DNA from: Desulfocurvus sp.
GTDB lineage: Bacteria; Desulfobacterota; Desulfovibrionia; Desulfovibrionales; Desulfovibrionaceae
Length of the DNA: 64,000 nucleotides
Direction of reading: 5' to 3'
Assembly: GCA_020692325.1 (NCBI GenBank)
Contig: JAIMKR010000007.1
Span: 90,182 to 154,181, forward strand
How positions within the stretch are numbered: the stretch's first letter is position 1; each line of letters starts with the position of its first letter. The position numbers and the translations under genes are program-made. Shown here piece after piece: positions 10,465-20,127 of the stretch. Below the pieces are notes generated by a model. It had not been told where the DNA came from and ran no database searches. It was given only the letters and a program-made list of their open reading frames with translations.

Positions 10465-11442
10465 ATGAAATCGGACACCAATCACGACGCAGTAGCTGAA
10501 GTCCGGCCAGCCTCACCGCCAGCCCTGACGGCCGGGAAAAAGTTCCTGCTTCCCGCTCCCGTGCCCCGTCGGCGCGGCGAGGTCTCCACGCGCGACTCCC
10601 TGACGCACTACCTGCGCGAGATCGCCCGCTTCCCTTTGCTCGCCCCAGAGGAAGAGTTCGAGCTGGCCAAGCGCGTGCGCGAGGGCGGCGACCAGGAGGC
10701 CGCCTTCCGCCTCGTGTCCTCGCACCTGCGGCTGGTGGTCAAAATCGCCATGGACTTCCAGCGCCGTTGGATGCAGAACGTGCAGGACCTCATTCAGGAG
10801 GGCAACGTCGGCCTCATGAAGGCCGTGCGCAAGTTCGACCCGGACAAGGGAATCAAATTCAGTTATTACGCGGCGTTTTGGATCAAGGCCTATATTCTCA
10901 AGTTCATCATGGACAACTGGCGCATGGTCAAGATCGGCACCACGCAGACCCAGCGCAAGCTGTTCTACAACCTGAACAAGGAACGCCAGCGTCTCACCAA
11001 CATGGGCTTCGACCCCACGACCAGCGCCCTGTCCGAGAGCCTGGGCGTGTCCGAGGCCGAGATCGAGCAGATGGACCAGCGCCTCTCCCGCCAGGACATG
11101 AGCCTGGACATCACCGTGGGCGAGGACTCCGAGAACACCCGGCTGGACTTTTTGCCGGCGCTCGGCCCGGGCGTCGAGGAAGTGCTGAGTTCCGACCAGA
11201 TCTCGAACCTGCTCCTGGAAAATCTGAAGACCATCGCGCCCACCCTGTCCGACAAGGAGCAGGCCATCCTGAACGAACGCCTGCTTTCCGACAGCCCGGT
11301 GACCCTGCGCGAGATCGGCGACCGCTTCGGCGTCACGCGCGAACGCGTGCGACAGATCGAGGCGCGCCTTCTGGAAAAGCTCAAGAATCACCTGTCGGCC
11401 ACGGTCAAGGACTTTTCGCCCGACTGGATCGATGGCGACTAG
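10465..11442 (+). CDS. rpoH: RNA polymerase sigma factor of the RpoH (sigma-32) type
   Basis: 325-residue sigma-70-family factor. Region 1.2 begins near residue 42 ([16 protein letters not shown]). Region 2 contains the core-binding and -10 recognition stretch with [17 protein letters not shown] and a 2.4 helix. The peptide [15 protein letters not shown] matches the RpoH box (QRKLFFNLR), specific to heat-shock sigmas. Region 4 has the helix-turn-helix [19 protein letters not shown]. The N-terminal 40 residues are a poorly conserved Pro/Ala tail. The first ATG has only a weak ribosome site (GGA), so the true start is somewhat uncertain. Twelve bases separate it from the HD gene, suggesting one operon. 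Confidence 0.87.
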   Translation: MKSDTNHDAVAEVRPASPPALTAGKKFLLPAPVPRRRGEVSTRDSLTHYLREIARFPLLAPEEEFELAKRVREGGDQEAAFRLVSSHLRLVVKIAMDFQRRWMQNVQDLIQEGNVGLMKAVRKFDPDKGIKFSYYAAFWIKAYILKFIMDNWRMVKIGTTQTQRKLFYNLNKERQRLTNMGFDPTTSALSESLGVSEAEIEQMDQRLSRQDMSLDITVGEDSENTRLDFLPALGPGVEEVLSSDQISNLLLENLKTIAPTLSDKEQAILNERLLSDSPVTLREIGDRFGVTRERVRQIEARLLEKLKNHLSATVKDFSPDWIDGD

Positions 11443-11454
11443 GACGGGGGGCTC

Positions 11455-12219
11455 ATGGACCAGCGCATCATCGAGTTGAAACACCGCGCCAGGAAACTGG
11501 CCGCGACGCGCCAGCACAGCGCCTTCGCGCAGGACTGCGCCGAGGAGCTGGGACACGCCAACGCGCTGTTTTTCGAGCATCCGCTGATGCAACGCCTGCA
11601 GGACGACGCCCTGCCCTACCTCAACGAGCAAAGCGCCATAGGGGTGGAACACAGCAAGCGCGTGGCCATCGAAGCCGCGGCGCTCGCCCTGGCCGAGCCC
11701 TCCGGGCTGGACGGCGAGGAGCGCCGGCGCGTGGCCGTTCTGGCGGAAATCGCCGGACTGCTGCACGACGCCTCGCGCTTTGAGGAGGACCACGCGGCCC
11801 AGGGCGCGGAGCTGGCCCTGCGCCTGCTGGCCAAGTACCCTCTCGGCGACGAGGAGCGCATGCACATAGCCCAGGCCGTGGCCCTGCACGAAACCGCCCT
11901 GCCCCTGGCCGACGACGGCCCGGAGGCCGCGCGGCTGCTGGCCGCCGTGGTGCACGACGCCGACTGCTTCCGCTTCGGCCCGGAGATTCTGCCGACCACG
12001 CTGTGGGAGTTGTGTGACATGGAGGAATGGAGCCTGGAGAGGATCGCCGATGTCTTCCCCGAGGGCCCCAGGCGCGCCGCGACGCTGCGCGACGCCTTCC
12101 GCACCGAGCAGGGCCGCCGCTATGGGCCGGAGCTGCTCGACGAGGGCGCGCGCATGGCCCCGGAATACGCACGGATCATAGAACAGCTGCTTGCCGAAAC
12201 CGACCCGGCCAACACGTGA
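11455..12219 (+). CDS. HD-domain metal-dependent phosphohydrolase
   Basis: 254 residues with the HD signature in order: EHSKRV (about residue 62), GLLHDASRFEEDH (about 98-110), a third histidine in AVALHE and a conserved aspartate in VHDADCFRF. These are the usual metal ligands of HD nucleotidases. No second domain is visible, and the substrate is unknown. The ATG at 11455 follows GGACGGGGGG and lies 12 bases after the sigma factor stop. The stop lies 8 bases before the TPR lipoprotein gene. This position in a sigma-factor operon suggests a housekeeping or stress role, but that is inference. Confidence 0.78.
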   Translation: MDQRIIELKHRARKLAATRQHSAFAQDCAEELGHANALFFEHPLMQRLQDDALPYLNEQSAIGVEHSKRVAIEAAALALAEPSGLDGEERRRVAVLAEIAGLLHDASRFEEDHAAQGAELALRLLAKYPLGDEERMHIAQAVALHETALPLADDGPEAARLLAAVVHDADCFRFGPEILPTTLWELCDMEEWSLERIADVFPEGPRRAATLRDAFRTEQGRRYGPELLDEGARMAPEYARIIEQLLAETDPANT

Positions 12220-12227
12220 GGAACGCC

Positions 12228-14033
12228 ATGCTCCGCAATTTCCCGTCCGGCGGAGGCCTGCGCGCCGCCGCCCTGGCTTCTGGTATGGCCGCGCTGCTCT
12301 GCGCCTGCGCGCCGGTCACCGCGCAGCCGACCCCCCGGCAGCAGCCCGACGAGCCCGTGGCCCTGTCGGCCAACGCCGGCACGACCTATGACTATCTGCA
12401 ATATCAAGAACTGCTGGCGCGCTTGACGCGCATGGCCGGGCTCGCGCGCGTCTCGCCCGAGGCCTTCGCCCGCACGCTGGAGTACCAAAAGCTCGCCGCC
12501 GAGGCGCTGGACCGCGTGATGGCGAAGGAAAGCGCGGCCTCCCTGTTCATGGACAAAGCCTTCCTCTACTGGAACCGCGAGCAGATCGGCGAGGCCAGGG
12601 GCATCCTCCAGACTGGTCTGGCCCAATACCCGGACGACTACGACCTGACCGCCGCCCTTGCCAACGCCTACAATCTGGAAAGCGACCCGCGCAGCGCAGC
12701 GCGCGTGCTGGCGGGCTATCTCTCCCACAAGGACAACGCCACGCTGCGCGAACGCCTCGGGCAGATCTACGTGGACACCGACCAGCCCGCCAAGGCGCTG
12801 GAGGTGCTCAAAAAAATTCCCGCCAAGGACCGCTCGCCCGAGGCCCTGTTCCAAACCGCCCGCGCCCAGGCCCGCCTGGGACGCCGCGCCGAGTCCATCA
12901 AGGCCCTGCGACAGATCGTGCAGGACGATCCCGACCGGCTGGAGGCCTGGGTGGAGCTGGCTTATCAGCAGGAGCTGGAGAAGGACTACACCGGCGCGGT
13001 GGACACCTACACGCAGATCCTCGACCTCGGCCGCGACAACGAGGACATCCGCCAGCGCATCGAGAACGGTGGCGGCGAGGGGCGCGAGGACATCCGCCTG
13101 CGGGTGGTGGGCCTGTGGCTCAAGCTGAACAACCCGGACAAGGCCCTCGAAGCGGCGCTGGGCAGCACCGGCAACAAGAATTTCGTCCTGGCCGCCTCGC
13201 TGCTGTTCCTCAACGAGAACTATTCAGCCCAGGCGAGCACGCTGCTCGACGTGCTTACATCCAAGCCGCCGGTGCCAGGCGAGTACTTCTTCTACAAGGC
13301 CGTCATCGCCCAGGACGGCGAGGGCAATCCGCAAAAGGCCCTGCAATATCTCGATCTTGTGCCCCAGAGCGATCCGCACTACAGCCAGGCGCTGCAATTC
13401 CGCATCCAGCTGCTCTACACCATGGGCCGCGAGCACGAGGCCCTGGAGTTCATGGACCAGGGCGAGAAGCTCTTTCCGGGGCAGACGCGTTTCCCGCTGC
13501 TGCGGGCCGGCTACCTCATGGAAAAGAAACGCCTGCCCGAGGCGCGGGACGTGCTGCAGAAAGCCCTCAAGATCAATCCCAACGATGAGGACCTGCTCTA
13601 CCAGTACGGCGCGCTCATGGACCGCACCGGCGACCGCAAGGGAGCGCTGGAGATCATGCGCCACATCGTGGCCCGGAACCCCGTCAACGCCGACGCCCTC
13701 AACTACATCGGCTACACGCTGGTTGAGGAGAACCGCGACCTCGAACACGCGCTCTCCCTCATCAAAAAGGCCGACAAGCTCAAGCCCGGCAACGGGTACA
13801 TCGTGGATTCGCTGGCCTGGGCCTACTTCCGCCTGGGCAGGAGCGAGGAGGCCTGGCGCGAGATCCAGCGCGCCCTCGAGCTCTCCAGCGACGACCCCAC
13901 CATGTGGGAGCATTACGGCGACATCGCCGCCAAGCTGGGCCTGCGGACCAAGGCGAAAAAGGCTTACACCAACGCGCTCAAATTCAAGCATGAGGACCCG
14001 GAGCGCATAAACAGGAAGCTCGGCCGCAAATGA
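12228..14033 (+). CDS. TPR-repeat lipoprotein
   Basis: 601 residues. A signal peptide ends in the lipobox ALLCAC, so the protein is probably tethered to the outer membrane facing the periplasm. The rest is a series of degenerate 34-residue tetratricopeptide repeats; clear ones include KALQYLDLVPQSDPHYSQAL and DSLAWAYFRLGRSEEAWREI near the C-terminus. TPR proteins are scaffolds, here plausibly for envelope assembly. The ATG at 12228 follows GTGAGG. Its stop overlaps the next gene (ATGA at 14030), and that gene also encodes a lipoprotein, so the two are likely partners. Partner and substrate are not evident. Confidence 0.82.
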   Translation: MLRNFPSGGGLRAAALASGMAALLCACAPVTAQPTPRQQPDEPVALSANAGTTYDYLQYQELLARLTRMAGLARVSPEAFARTLEYQKLAAEALDRVMAKESAASLFMDKAFLYWNREQIGEARGILQTGLAQYPDDYDLTAALANAYNLESDPRSAARVLAGYLSHKDNATLRERLGQIYVDTDQPAKALEVLKKIPAKDRSPEALFQTARAQARLGRRAESIKALRQIVQDDPDRLEAWVELAYQQELEKDYTGAVDTYTQILDLGRDNEDIRQRIENGGGEGREDIRLRVVGLWLKLNNPDKALEAALGSTGNKNFVLAASLLFLNENYSAQASTLLDVLTSKPPVPGEYFFYKAVIAQDGEGNPQKALQYLDLVPQSDPHYSQALQFRIQLLYTMGREHEALEFMDQGEKLFPGQTRFPLLRAGYLMEKKRLPEARDVLQKALKINPNDEDLLYQYGALMDRTGDRKGALEIMRHIVARNPVNADALNYIGYTLVEENRDLEHALSLIKKADKLKPGNGYIVDSLAWAYFRLGRSEEAWREIQRALELSSDDPTMWEHYGDIAAKLGLRTKAKKAYTNALKFKHEDPERINRKLGRK

Positions 14034-14974
14034 TCCGCGCACCGCATCCGCAGCGTTTCCTCGCACCGCTGGTCGTGGCGACGCTCGTTCTGCTGGCCGC
14101 CTGCGCGCCGCGGAACGATCTGCCACGCTTCGATCAGCCGCGCGCGGACATCGCCGCCTTCCACACCCGTTTCATGAATCCGGCCCTGCCCGGCTCAGGG
14201 CTGCTGCTGCGCGCGAGCCTGCTGTACGCCACGCCCACCCGCGCCAACCGCACCGATCTGCAGCTCTACGGCGAATACACCCGCCCCCTGCGCATGGACG
14301 TGCGGGCGGGCATCGGGGCCATGCTGGCCATGATGCGCGAGGACTCCGCGGGGCTGCTCGCCTTCTACCCGGACAAATCGCAGGCCTACGCCCATGGCGA
14401 CCCGGTGGTGGGCGCGCAGCTGCTCGGCCTGCCCTTTCCCTTCTCCCTGTGCGATCTGGCCATGGTCGTCAGCGGCCACTTCGAATCCCTGCTGCCCGAG
14501 GAGCCGGACGGCGTGGCCCCGCTGCCCGGCGGCGGCTTCGCCCTGCACTACGCCACGGGCCCGGTGCGCCAGCTGGTTTTGGACCAGTATGGCCGGCCCG
14601 AGCGCATGAGCGGCGCGCTCTCCCCCTCCTTCCGCACACAGGCGGAACGCGAGGCTGGCGTCGCCGTCGGCCCGCGCGAATGGACGCTCCGGTTCGAGGC
14701 CTATCCCGAGGACGACGGCGACCCGGTCGGCCCGGCCCAGCGGCTTGTCTTGCTGCTGCCCAAGGGCGACAGCGCCACCCTGCGCGTGCGCGAACTCACC
14801 TCCAGGCAAACGCCCTGGCCGGAAAAGTCCCTCGCGCTGGTTCTGCCGCCCGGCACGCGTTTCATGTCCCTGGAAAGCCGCCCCGCGCCAGCGGCGGCGG
14901 GCGATGTCATCACCGGCGGAGGAGACAATGCCCAATCCGAATCCGACGCGGCCCCAAGCGGACCCGCGCTCTGA
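14030..14974 (+). CDS. Predicted lipoprotein, LolB/DUF4292-like size and layout
   Basis: 314 residues with a signal peptide and lipobox LLAACAP (Cys about residue 25). The mature part lacks motifs I can name with certainty. Its beta-rich pattern (LLLRASLLYATPTRANR, LQLYGEYTRPLRMDVRAG, FYPDKSQAYAHGD) resembles the lipoprotein carrier fold (LolB/DUF4292), which is a guess from layout. The C-terminal 35 residues are Gly/Ala/Ser-rich and overlap the next reading frame by 47 bases. The start overlaps the TPR gene stop by 4 bases, indicating coupled translation. Confidence 0.7.
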   Translation: MIRAPHPQRFLAPLVVATLVLLAACAPRNDLPRFDQPRADIAAFHTRFMNPALPGSGLLLRASLLYATPTRANRTDLQLYGEYTRPLRMDVRAGIGAMLAMMREDSAGLLAFYPDKSQAYAHGDPVVGAQLLGLPFPFSLCDLAMVVSGHFESLLPEEPDGVAPLPGGGFALHYATGPVRQLVLDQYGRPERMSGALSPSFRTQAEREAGVAVGPREWTLRFEAYPEDDGDPVGPAQRLVLLLPKGDSATLRVRELTSRQTPWPEKSLALVLPPGTRFMSLESRPAPAAAGDVITGGGDNAQSESDAAPSGPAL

Positions 14975-15293
14975 CATTCCCGACCCGGTCGACGACCGGA
15001 GCGCGTTCCCCGATTCCCAGGACAAGCCGGGCTTTTTCGGCACCTTCATCCTGGGCGTGCGCGTGTGGACGCGGGAGATGGGCCGGCTCGTCACCCGGCA
15101 GGCCAAACTGCACGAGGCGCGTCAGCTGGAATCCCGTCTGCGCGACGAGGCGGCCCTGCTGGCCAAGATTGGCGACACGCCCGGCTCCGATCGCGACCTG
15201 TGCCTGCGGCAGATCGAGATGCTCAAGGCCGAAATGGCGCACTTGGCGCGTGAACGCGCGAACGAGCAAGCCCGGCCCGGCGCGCGGCGCTAG
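14928..15293 (+). CDS. Small hypothetical protein with C-terminal coiled coil
   Basis: 121 residues, function not recognised. The N-terminal 35 residues are Pro/Asp-rich and probably disordered. A short hydrophobic patch follows (FFGTFILGVRVW, about 37-48), then a charged helix (about 50-121) with heptad-like spacing. It overlaps the end of the preceding lipoprotein gene by 47 bases. The ATG is preceded by GGCGGAGGAG, a strong ribosome site, which is the main argument that it is real. It ends 18 bases before rpiB. Confidence 0.62.
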   Translation: MPNPNPTRPQADPRSDIPDPVDDRSAFPDSQDKPGFFGTFILGVRVWTREMGRLVTRQAKLHEARQLESRLRDEAALLAKIGDTPGSDRDLCLRQIEMLKAEMAHLARERANEQARPGARR

Positions 15294-15311
15294 GGCCAAG
15301 GAGGAGACACC

Positions 15312-15776
15312 ATGCCCAAAACCGTGCTCATCGCTTCCGATCACGGAGGCTTCGCGCTCAAGGGCGCGCTCGTCCAGAACCTGCGCGACACGCTCCACCT
15401 GGAGGACCTCGGTCCCGAGAGCGCCGGCTTCTGCGATTACCCCATCTTCGCCGACAAGCTCTGCCGCCGCCTGCTGGATATGGGCGAGGCCGCGCAGAAC
15501 GGCGAGGTCCTCGGCATTCTGGTGTGCGGCACAGGCCTGGGCATGAGCATGGCCGCCAACCGCTTCGCCGGCGTCCGCGCGGCGGTGTGCACCTGCGAGT
15601 TCATGGCCCGCATGGCGCGCGCCCACAACAACGCCAACGTGCTCTGCATGGGCGAGCGCGTCATCGGCCAGGGAGTGGCGCTGGACATCGCCCACGCCTT
15701 CCTGTCCACGGAGTTCGAAGGCGGCCGGCACCTGCGGCGCATCGAGCTCTTCAACGCCCAATCCTGCAAATCCTGA
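15312..15776 (+). CDS. rpiB: Ribose-5-phosphate isomerase B
   Basis: Interconverts ribose-5-phosphate and ribulose-5-phosphate in the non-oxidative pentose phosphate pathway. 154 residues, normal for RpiB/LacA. Visible motifs: IASDHGGFALK at the N-terminus, catalytic cysteine in VCGTGLGMSMAANR near residue 75, and AHNNANVLCMGER near 107. AAGGAGG lies 8 bases before the ATG. The transketolase gene follows 48 bases downstream, so two enzymes of the same pathway are probably co-transcribed. Confidence 0.93.
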   Translation: MPKTVLIASDHGGFALKGALVQNLRDTLHLEDLGPESAGFCDYPIFADKLCRRLLDMGEAAQNGEVLGILVCGTGLGMSMAANRFAGVRAAVCTCEFMARMARAHNNANVLCMGERVIGQGVALDIAHAFLSTEFEGGRHLRRIELFNAQSCKS

Positions 15777-15824
15777 CGGACGCCCTCCCCGACGCCCGCG
15801 AAATTCCATAAGGACTGAAGACAC

Positions 15825-17825
15825 ATGGCACAGCAAATCGCTCCCGATCAACTCGTCGTGAACACCCTGCGCGGCCTCATCATGGACGCCTCGCGCGCGG
15901 CCAACTCCGGGCACCCCGGCGGCGCCATGAGCTCCGCCGACTTCGCCGCGGTGCTCTACTCCGAGTTCCTCAACTACGACCCCGACCGCGCCAACTGGTT
16001 CAACCGCGACCGCTTCGTGCTCTCCGCCGGGCACGAGTCCGCGCTGCTCTATGGGCTGCTGCATCTGGCCGGGTTCATCAGCCGGGACGATCTGACCGAA
16101 TTCCGCCAGCTGGACAGCATCACCCCCGGGCACCCCGAAGTGGGCATGACCCCGGGCGTGGAGGCCACCACCGGTCCGCTGGGCCAGGGCTTCGCCATGG
16201 CGGTCGGCATGGCCGTGGCCGAGACCTTCCTGCGCGCCAAGCTGGGCCGCGGCGTTTGCGAGCACTTCACCTACGCCCTCGCCGGCGACGGCGACCTGCA
16301 GGAACCCATCGTGCTCAGCGCGGCGAACCTCGCCGGTCTGTGGGGCCTGGGCAAGCTCATCGTCTACTACGACTCCAACAAGATGCAGCTGGCCGGGCCG
16401 GTGTCCCGCACGGACAAGGCCGACTACGCCAAAATCTTCGCCGCCCTGGGCTGGCACGTGCAGCAGGTGGACGGGCACGACCGCGACCAGATCCGCACCG
16501 CCATCAAACGCGCCCAGGGGCAAAAGAAAAAGCCCAGCCTCATCATCGGCCACACGGTGATGGCCAAGGGTTCGGCCACGCGCGAGGGCGACTTCGGCAC
16601 CCACGGCGAGCCCCTCTCCCCCGAGGAGATCGGCGCCAGCAAAATCCGCATGGGCCTGAACCAGAGCGTCGCCTTCGAGGTGCCGGAACTGGCCCGCGTC
16701 ACCTTTCAGGCGCGGTTCCCCGAACTCAAGAAGCGCGCCCGCGCCTGGCAGGACGCGCTTGGTCGCAAAATCAAGAACGCCGACGCCGAATTCCTCGCCT
16801 TCTGGAAGGCCATGAACACCGGCCGCGGCGAACTCGACCTGCCCATGCCGAGCTTCGAGCCCGGCAAGAAGGTGGCCACCCGGCAAGCCTGGGGCGCGTG
16901 CCTGAACCTGTTCAAGGACGCCCTGCCCACCCTCGTCGGCGGCAGCGCCGACCTCGACCCCAGCAACCAGACCGCCAAATTCCGCGACGCCGTGGGCATC
17001 TTCGGCGCGGAGAACCCCACCGGCCGCAATCTGTCCTTCGGCGTGCGCGAGTTCCCCATGGCCGCCATTCTCAACGGCTTGGCCCTGCACGGTGGCGTCA
17101 TTCCCTTCGGCGCGACATTCCTCACCTTCTCCGACTACTGCCGCAACGCCATCCGCATGTCGGCCCTGCAGAAGCTGCCCGTGCTCTATGTCTTCACACA
17201 CGACTCCTTCCACGTGGGCGAGGACGGCCCCACCCATCAGCCCATTGAGCACGTGGCCTCGCTGCGGCTCATTCCGGGTTTGCTGGACTTCCGCCCCGCC
17301 GACGCCAACGAGACCGCCCTGTGCCTGGGCATCGCGCTGCGGCAGACCTGCACGCCCTCCTGCCTCATGCTCACGCGGCAGGGCCTGCCCGTGCTCGACC
17401 CCGCCAAGTACCCGGGCATGGCCGAGGGCGTGGCCAAGGGCGGCTACGTGCTGAAGGACTGTGACGGGACCCCGGACGCCATCCTCATCTCCACCGGTTC
17501 CGAGGTGTCCCTCGTGCTGGAGGCCGCAGCCATCCTCGAGGCCGAGGGCCACAAGTTCCGCGTGGTCAGCATGCCCTCGGTGGCGCTCTTCGAGCGGCAG
17601 AAGCAGGAATACAAGGACGCCGTGCTGCCGCCCGCCGTGCGCGCCCGCGTGGCCGTGGAGGCCGGCAGGCCCGAGGGCTGGTACAGGTACGTCGGCCTGG
17701 ACGGCATGGTCCTGGGTCTGGATCACTTTGGCGAGAGCGCGCCGGCCGCGCGTTTGGCCGAGAAGTACGGCTTCACCGCGCCCACCGTGGCGCGTAAGAT
17801 CCGCGAGCGCTACTTCGCGAAGTAG
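15825..17825 (+). CDS. tkt: Transketolase
   Basis: Thiamine-diphosphate enzyme that moves two-carbon units between sugar phosphates. 666 residues, the standard full length. The N-terminal TPP domain has SGHPGGAMS and GDGDLQEP with the metal-binding motif ending NKMQLAG. The central pyrimidine domain carries [16 protein letters not shown]. The C-terminal domain is complete. It lies downstream of rpiB with a modest ribosome site (AAGGACTG). With rpiB upstream and glpX shortly downstream, this stretch covers much of sugar-phosphate recycling. Confidence 0.95.
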   Translation: MAQQIAPDQLVVNTLRGLIMDASRAANSGHPGGAMSSADFAAVLYSEFLNYDPDRANWFNRDRFVLSAGHESALLYGLLHLAGFISRDDLTEFRQLDSITPGHPEVGMTPGVEATTGPLGQGFAMAVGMAVAETFLRAKLGRGVCEHFTYALAGDGDLQEPIVLSAANLAGLWGLGKLIVYYDSNKMQLAGPVSRTDKADYAKIFAALGWHVQQVDGHDRDQIRTAIKRAQGQKKKPSLIIGHTVMAKGSATREGDFGTHGEPLSPEEIGASKIRMGLNQSVAFEVPELARVTFQARFPELKKRARAWQDALGRKIKNADAEFLAFWKAMNTGRGELDLPMPSFEPGKKVATRQAWGACLNLFKDALPTLVGGSADLDPSNQTAKFRDAVGIFGAENPTGRNLSFGVREFPMAAILNGLALHGGVIPFGATFLTFSDYCRNAIRMSALQKLPVLYVFTHDSFHVGEDGPTHQPIEHVASLRLIPGLLDFRPADANETALCLGIALRQTCTPSCLMLTRQGLPVLDPAKYPGMAEGVAKGGYVLKDCDGTPDAILISTGSEVSLVLEAAAILEAEGHKFRVVSMPSVALFERQKQEYKDAVLPPAVRARVAVEAGRPEGWYRYVGLDGMVLGLDHFGESAPAARLAEKYGFTAPTVARKIRERYFAK

Positions 17826-17917
17826 GCTGGCGGCGCGGCCCGCCGTCGGCGTTTTCCGCGCACAGTCGCCCCGGCGGGCCCGTCCGCCGGGGCGTCAACC
17901 CCAAGGAGGTGTTCCCC

Positions 17918-18562
17918 ATGGTGACTGCGAAGAAGACCACGGCGGCCAAGGCCCCGGCGAAAATGGCCGGAACCGCCAAAAGCGGCTCGAAAAAACTGCT
18001 CTTTCTCGTCGGCGACTACGTGGAGGACTACGAGGTCATGGTGCCCTTCCAGGCGCTGATGATGCTCGGCTACCAGGTGGAAGCCGCCTGCCCGGACAAA
18101 AAGGCCGGCGAAATGGTGCGCACGGCCATCCATGACTTCGAGGGCGACCAGACATACTCCGAGAAACGCGGCCACAACTTCGCCCTCAACAAGGATTTCG
18201 ACACGATCGACACCGCCGACTACGCGGGCCTCGTGATTCCCGGCGGCCGCGCGCCCGAGTACATCCGTCTGAACAAGCGCGTCCTTGAGATCGTGCGCGA
18301 ATTCGACAAGGCGAAAAAGCCCATCGCCGCCATCTGCCACGGACCTCTCGTGCTCGTCGCAGCCGGCGTGCTCAAGGGACGGACCGCCTCGGCCTACCCG
18401 GCCTGCGGCCCTGATGTTGGCTGCGCGGGCGGCAAATACGCCGAGATTCCCATCGACAAGGCCGTGGTGGACGGCAATCTCGTCACCGCGCCGGCCTGGC
18501 CGGCGCATCCCGATTGGATCGCCAAGTTCGCTGCGGCGCTCGGCGCCAAAATCAGCATTTAG
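17918..18562 (+). CDS. DJ-1/PfpI family protein
   Basis: 214 residues. A Lys/Ala/Thr-rich N-terminal extension of about 25 residues precedes a single DJ-1/PfpI domain (from [15 protein letters not shown]). The nucleophile-elbow cysteine is present in [14 protein letters not shown] near residue 135, and the upstream acidic residue in GDYVEDYE is kept. Family members are glyoxalases, deglycases, chaperones or proteases, so a precise reaction is not assigned. The ATG at 17918 has a perfect AAGGAGGT site 8 bases upstream. A terminator follows. Confidence 0.82.
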   Translation: MVTAKKTTAAKAPAKMAGTAKSGSKKLLFLVGDYVEDYEVMVPFQALMMLGYQVEAACPDKKAGEMVRTAIHDFEGDQTYSEKRGHNFALNKDFDTIDTADYAGLVIPGGRAPEYIRLNKRVLEIVREFDKAKKPIAAICHGPLVLVAAGVLKGRTASAYPACGPDVGCAGGKYAEIPIDKAVVDGNLVTAPAWPAHPDWIAKFAAALGAKISI

Positions 18563-18576
18563 CGCGGCAAACCACA

Positions 18577-18605
18577 GGCGGTCCCGCGCGGGGCCGCCTT
18601 TTTTT
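18577..18605 (+). terminator. Terminator after DJ-1/PfpI gene
   Basis: GGCGGTCCC paired with GGGGCCGCC (one G-T pair, loop GCGC), then T7. Confidence 0.85.
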
Positions 18606-18745
18606 GCGTCCGCTGCGGCTGTTTTTTGGGGTGGGGCGTCACCATGGGGCTCTTGCGGATATGGCGCGTGCTCTGTTAGCATCACGCCACTTTAAACACG
18701 AAGACCAAAACACGCCCAAATCGGCGTTTGTGAAGGAGAGCAGGC

Positions 18746-19729
18746 ATGGAAGCCCCGCAAAGAAATCTGGCCTTGGATCTGGTGCGCGTCACCGAGGCCG
18801 CCGCGCTGGCCAGCGCGCGCTGGCTCGGCAAGGGCGACAAAAACGCCGGCGACGGCGCGGCCGTGGAGGCGATGCGCCTGTCGTTCAACTCGCTGGCCAT
18901 CAGTGGCACCGTCGTCATCGGCGAGGGGGAGAAGGACAACGCCCCCATGCTGAAAAACGGCGAGAAGGTCGGCGGCGGCGGTCCGCTGGCGGTCGACGTG
19001 GCCGTGGACCCCGTGGAGGGCACCAGCCTGCTGGCCTATGGCCGTCCCAACGCCATCAGCGTCGTGGGCGTGGCCCCGGCGGGCGCCATGTACGTGCCCG
19101 GCCCCAGCTTCTACATGCAGAAGCTCGTGGTCCCCGCGGCCGCCAAGGACGTGGTTGACATCGAGGCCCCTGTGCCGGTCAACCTCACCCGCATCGCCAA
19201 GGCCCTGGGCAAGGACGTGGACGATCTGGTCGTCTTCGTGCTGGACAAGCCCCGCCACAAGAAGCTCATCGCCGACATCCGCCAGGCCGGCGCGCGCATT
19301 CAGCTGCACACCGACGGCGACGTGGCCGGCGCGCTCATGGCCATCGACCCCAGAAACGAGGTGGACGTGATGATGGGCACCGGCGGCACCCCCGAGGGCG
19401 TGCTGGCCGCCTGCGCCATCCGCATCATGGGCGGCGAAATGTTCTGCAAGCTCGATCCGCAGAAGCAGGATGAGAAGAACGCCCTGGCCCAGTCCGGCGT
19501 TGACGTGCGCCGCGTGCTCACCGTGGGCGACCTCATCAAGAGCGAGGACGTGTTCTTCGCCGCCACGGGCATTTCCGGCGGCACGTTCCTCAAGGGCGTG
19601 CGCTACCTGGGTTACGGCGCGGAGACCAGCTCGCTGGTCATGCGCGGCAAGACCGGCACCATCCGCTACATCGAGGCCATCCATTCCTGGGACAGCCTGA
19701 TGAAGTTCAGCGCCGTCAAGTACGATTAG
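18746..19729 (+). CDS. glpX: Fructose-1,6-bisphosphatase class II
   Basis: Hydrolyses fructose-1,6-bisphosphate in gluconeogenesis, and sometimes sedoheptulose-1,7-bisphosphate. 327 residues, normal for GlpX. Motifs of the lithium-sensitive phosphatase fold are present: VVIGEGEKDNAPM near residue 54, DVAVDPVEGTS near 85 and the phosphate/substrate loop MMGTGGTPEGVLAA near 210. GAAGGAG precedes the ATG. It is a single gene between two terminators, functionally linked to the rpiB-tkt pair upstream. Confidence 0.93.
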   Translation: MEAPQRNLALDLVRVTEAAALASARWLGKGDKNAGDGAAVEAMRLSFNSLAISGTVVIGEGEKDNAPMLKNGEKVGGGGPLAVDVAVDPVEGTSLLAYGRPNAISVVGVAPAGAMYVPGPSFYMQKLVVPAAAKDVVDIEAPVPVNLTRIAKALGKDVDDLVVFVLDKPRHKKLIADIRQAGARIQLHTDGDVAGALMAIDPRNEVDVMMGTGGTPEGVLAACAIRIMGGEMFCKLDPQKQDEKNALAQSGVDVRRVLTVGDLIKSEDVFFAATGISGGTFLKGVRYLGYGAETSSLVMRGKTGTIRYIEAIHSWDSLMKFSAVKYD

Positions 19730-19737
19730 AAACGGCG

Positions 19738-19772
19738 AAAGGCCGGGAAGGGCGCTCCCCCTCCCGGCCTTT
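19738..19772. terminator. Bidirectional terminator after glpX
   Basis: AAAGGCCGGGA paired with TCCCGGCCTTT around a 13-base loop; placed between convergent glpX and the small minus-strand gene. Confidence 0.75.
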
Positions 19773-19794
19773 CACATGGCGCGCCGCGCCGCCG

Positions 19795-20034
19795 CTACAA
19801 ATCCGGATTGGTCAGCTTGGCGGCGATGATGGCCGCATCCTCCGGCCGGGCCTGAACGGCGAGACTCTTGGAGTCGCCATGGCAGGCGAAGGCCGAACCG
19901 TTGAAATGCACGTAACCGGCCGAAAGCACCTTGGTGTAGGGAATCTGCTCGCGCATCTCGCCAAAGTCGATGCGCTTGGGGAAAATGACAGGCACCGGCG
20001 CGCCGGAAAAATCCTCGAACATGATGTACTTCAT
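19795..20034 (-). CDS. Small conserved-looking hypothetical protein
   Basis: 79 residues, not recognised. Starts MKYIMFEDFSG at 20034, with CTGGAGGA 4-10 bases upstream; the frame is open to 20100 but without a ribosome site. It is soluble with no signal peptide or TM helix. It contains an FPKRIDFGEMREQIPYTKV stretch and a single Cys/His pair (ACHGDS). Base composition is like that of neighbouring genes. It is transcribed divergently from the heptosyltransferase gene. Confidence 0.62.
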   Translation of the reverse strand: MKYIMFEDFSGAPVPVIFPKRIDFGEMREQIPYTKVLSAGYVHFNGSAFACHGDSKSLAVQARPEDAAIIAAKLTNPDL

Positions 20035-20127
20035 GAGTTCCTCCAGGGCGTTGGCCCGATTCGCTTTCCTTTTTGTACCGCAGCCGGCGGGTGAGGGCAA
20101 GCAGCCTCACGCGGCGCGGAGACGCGT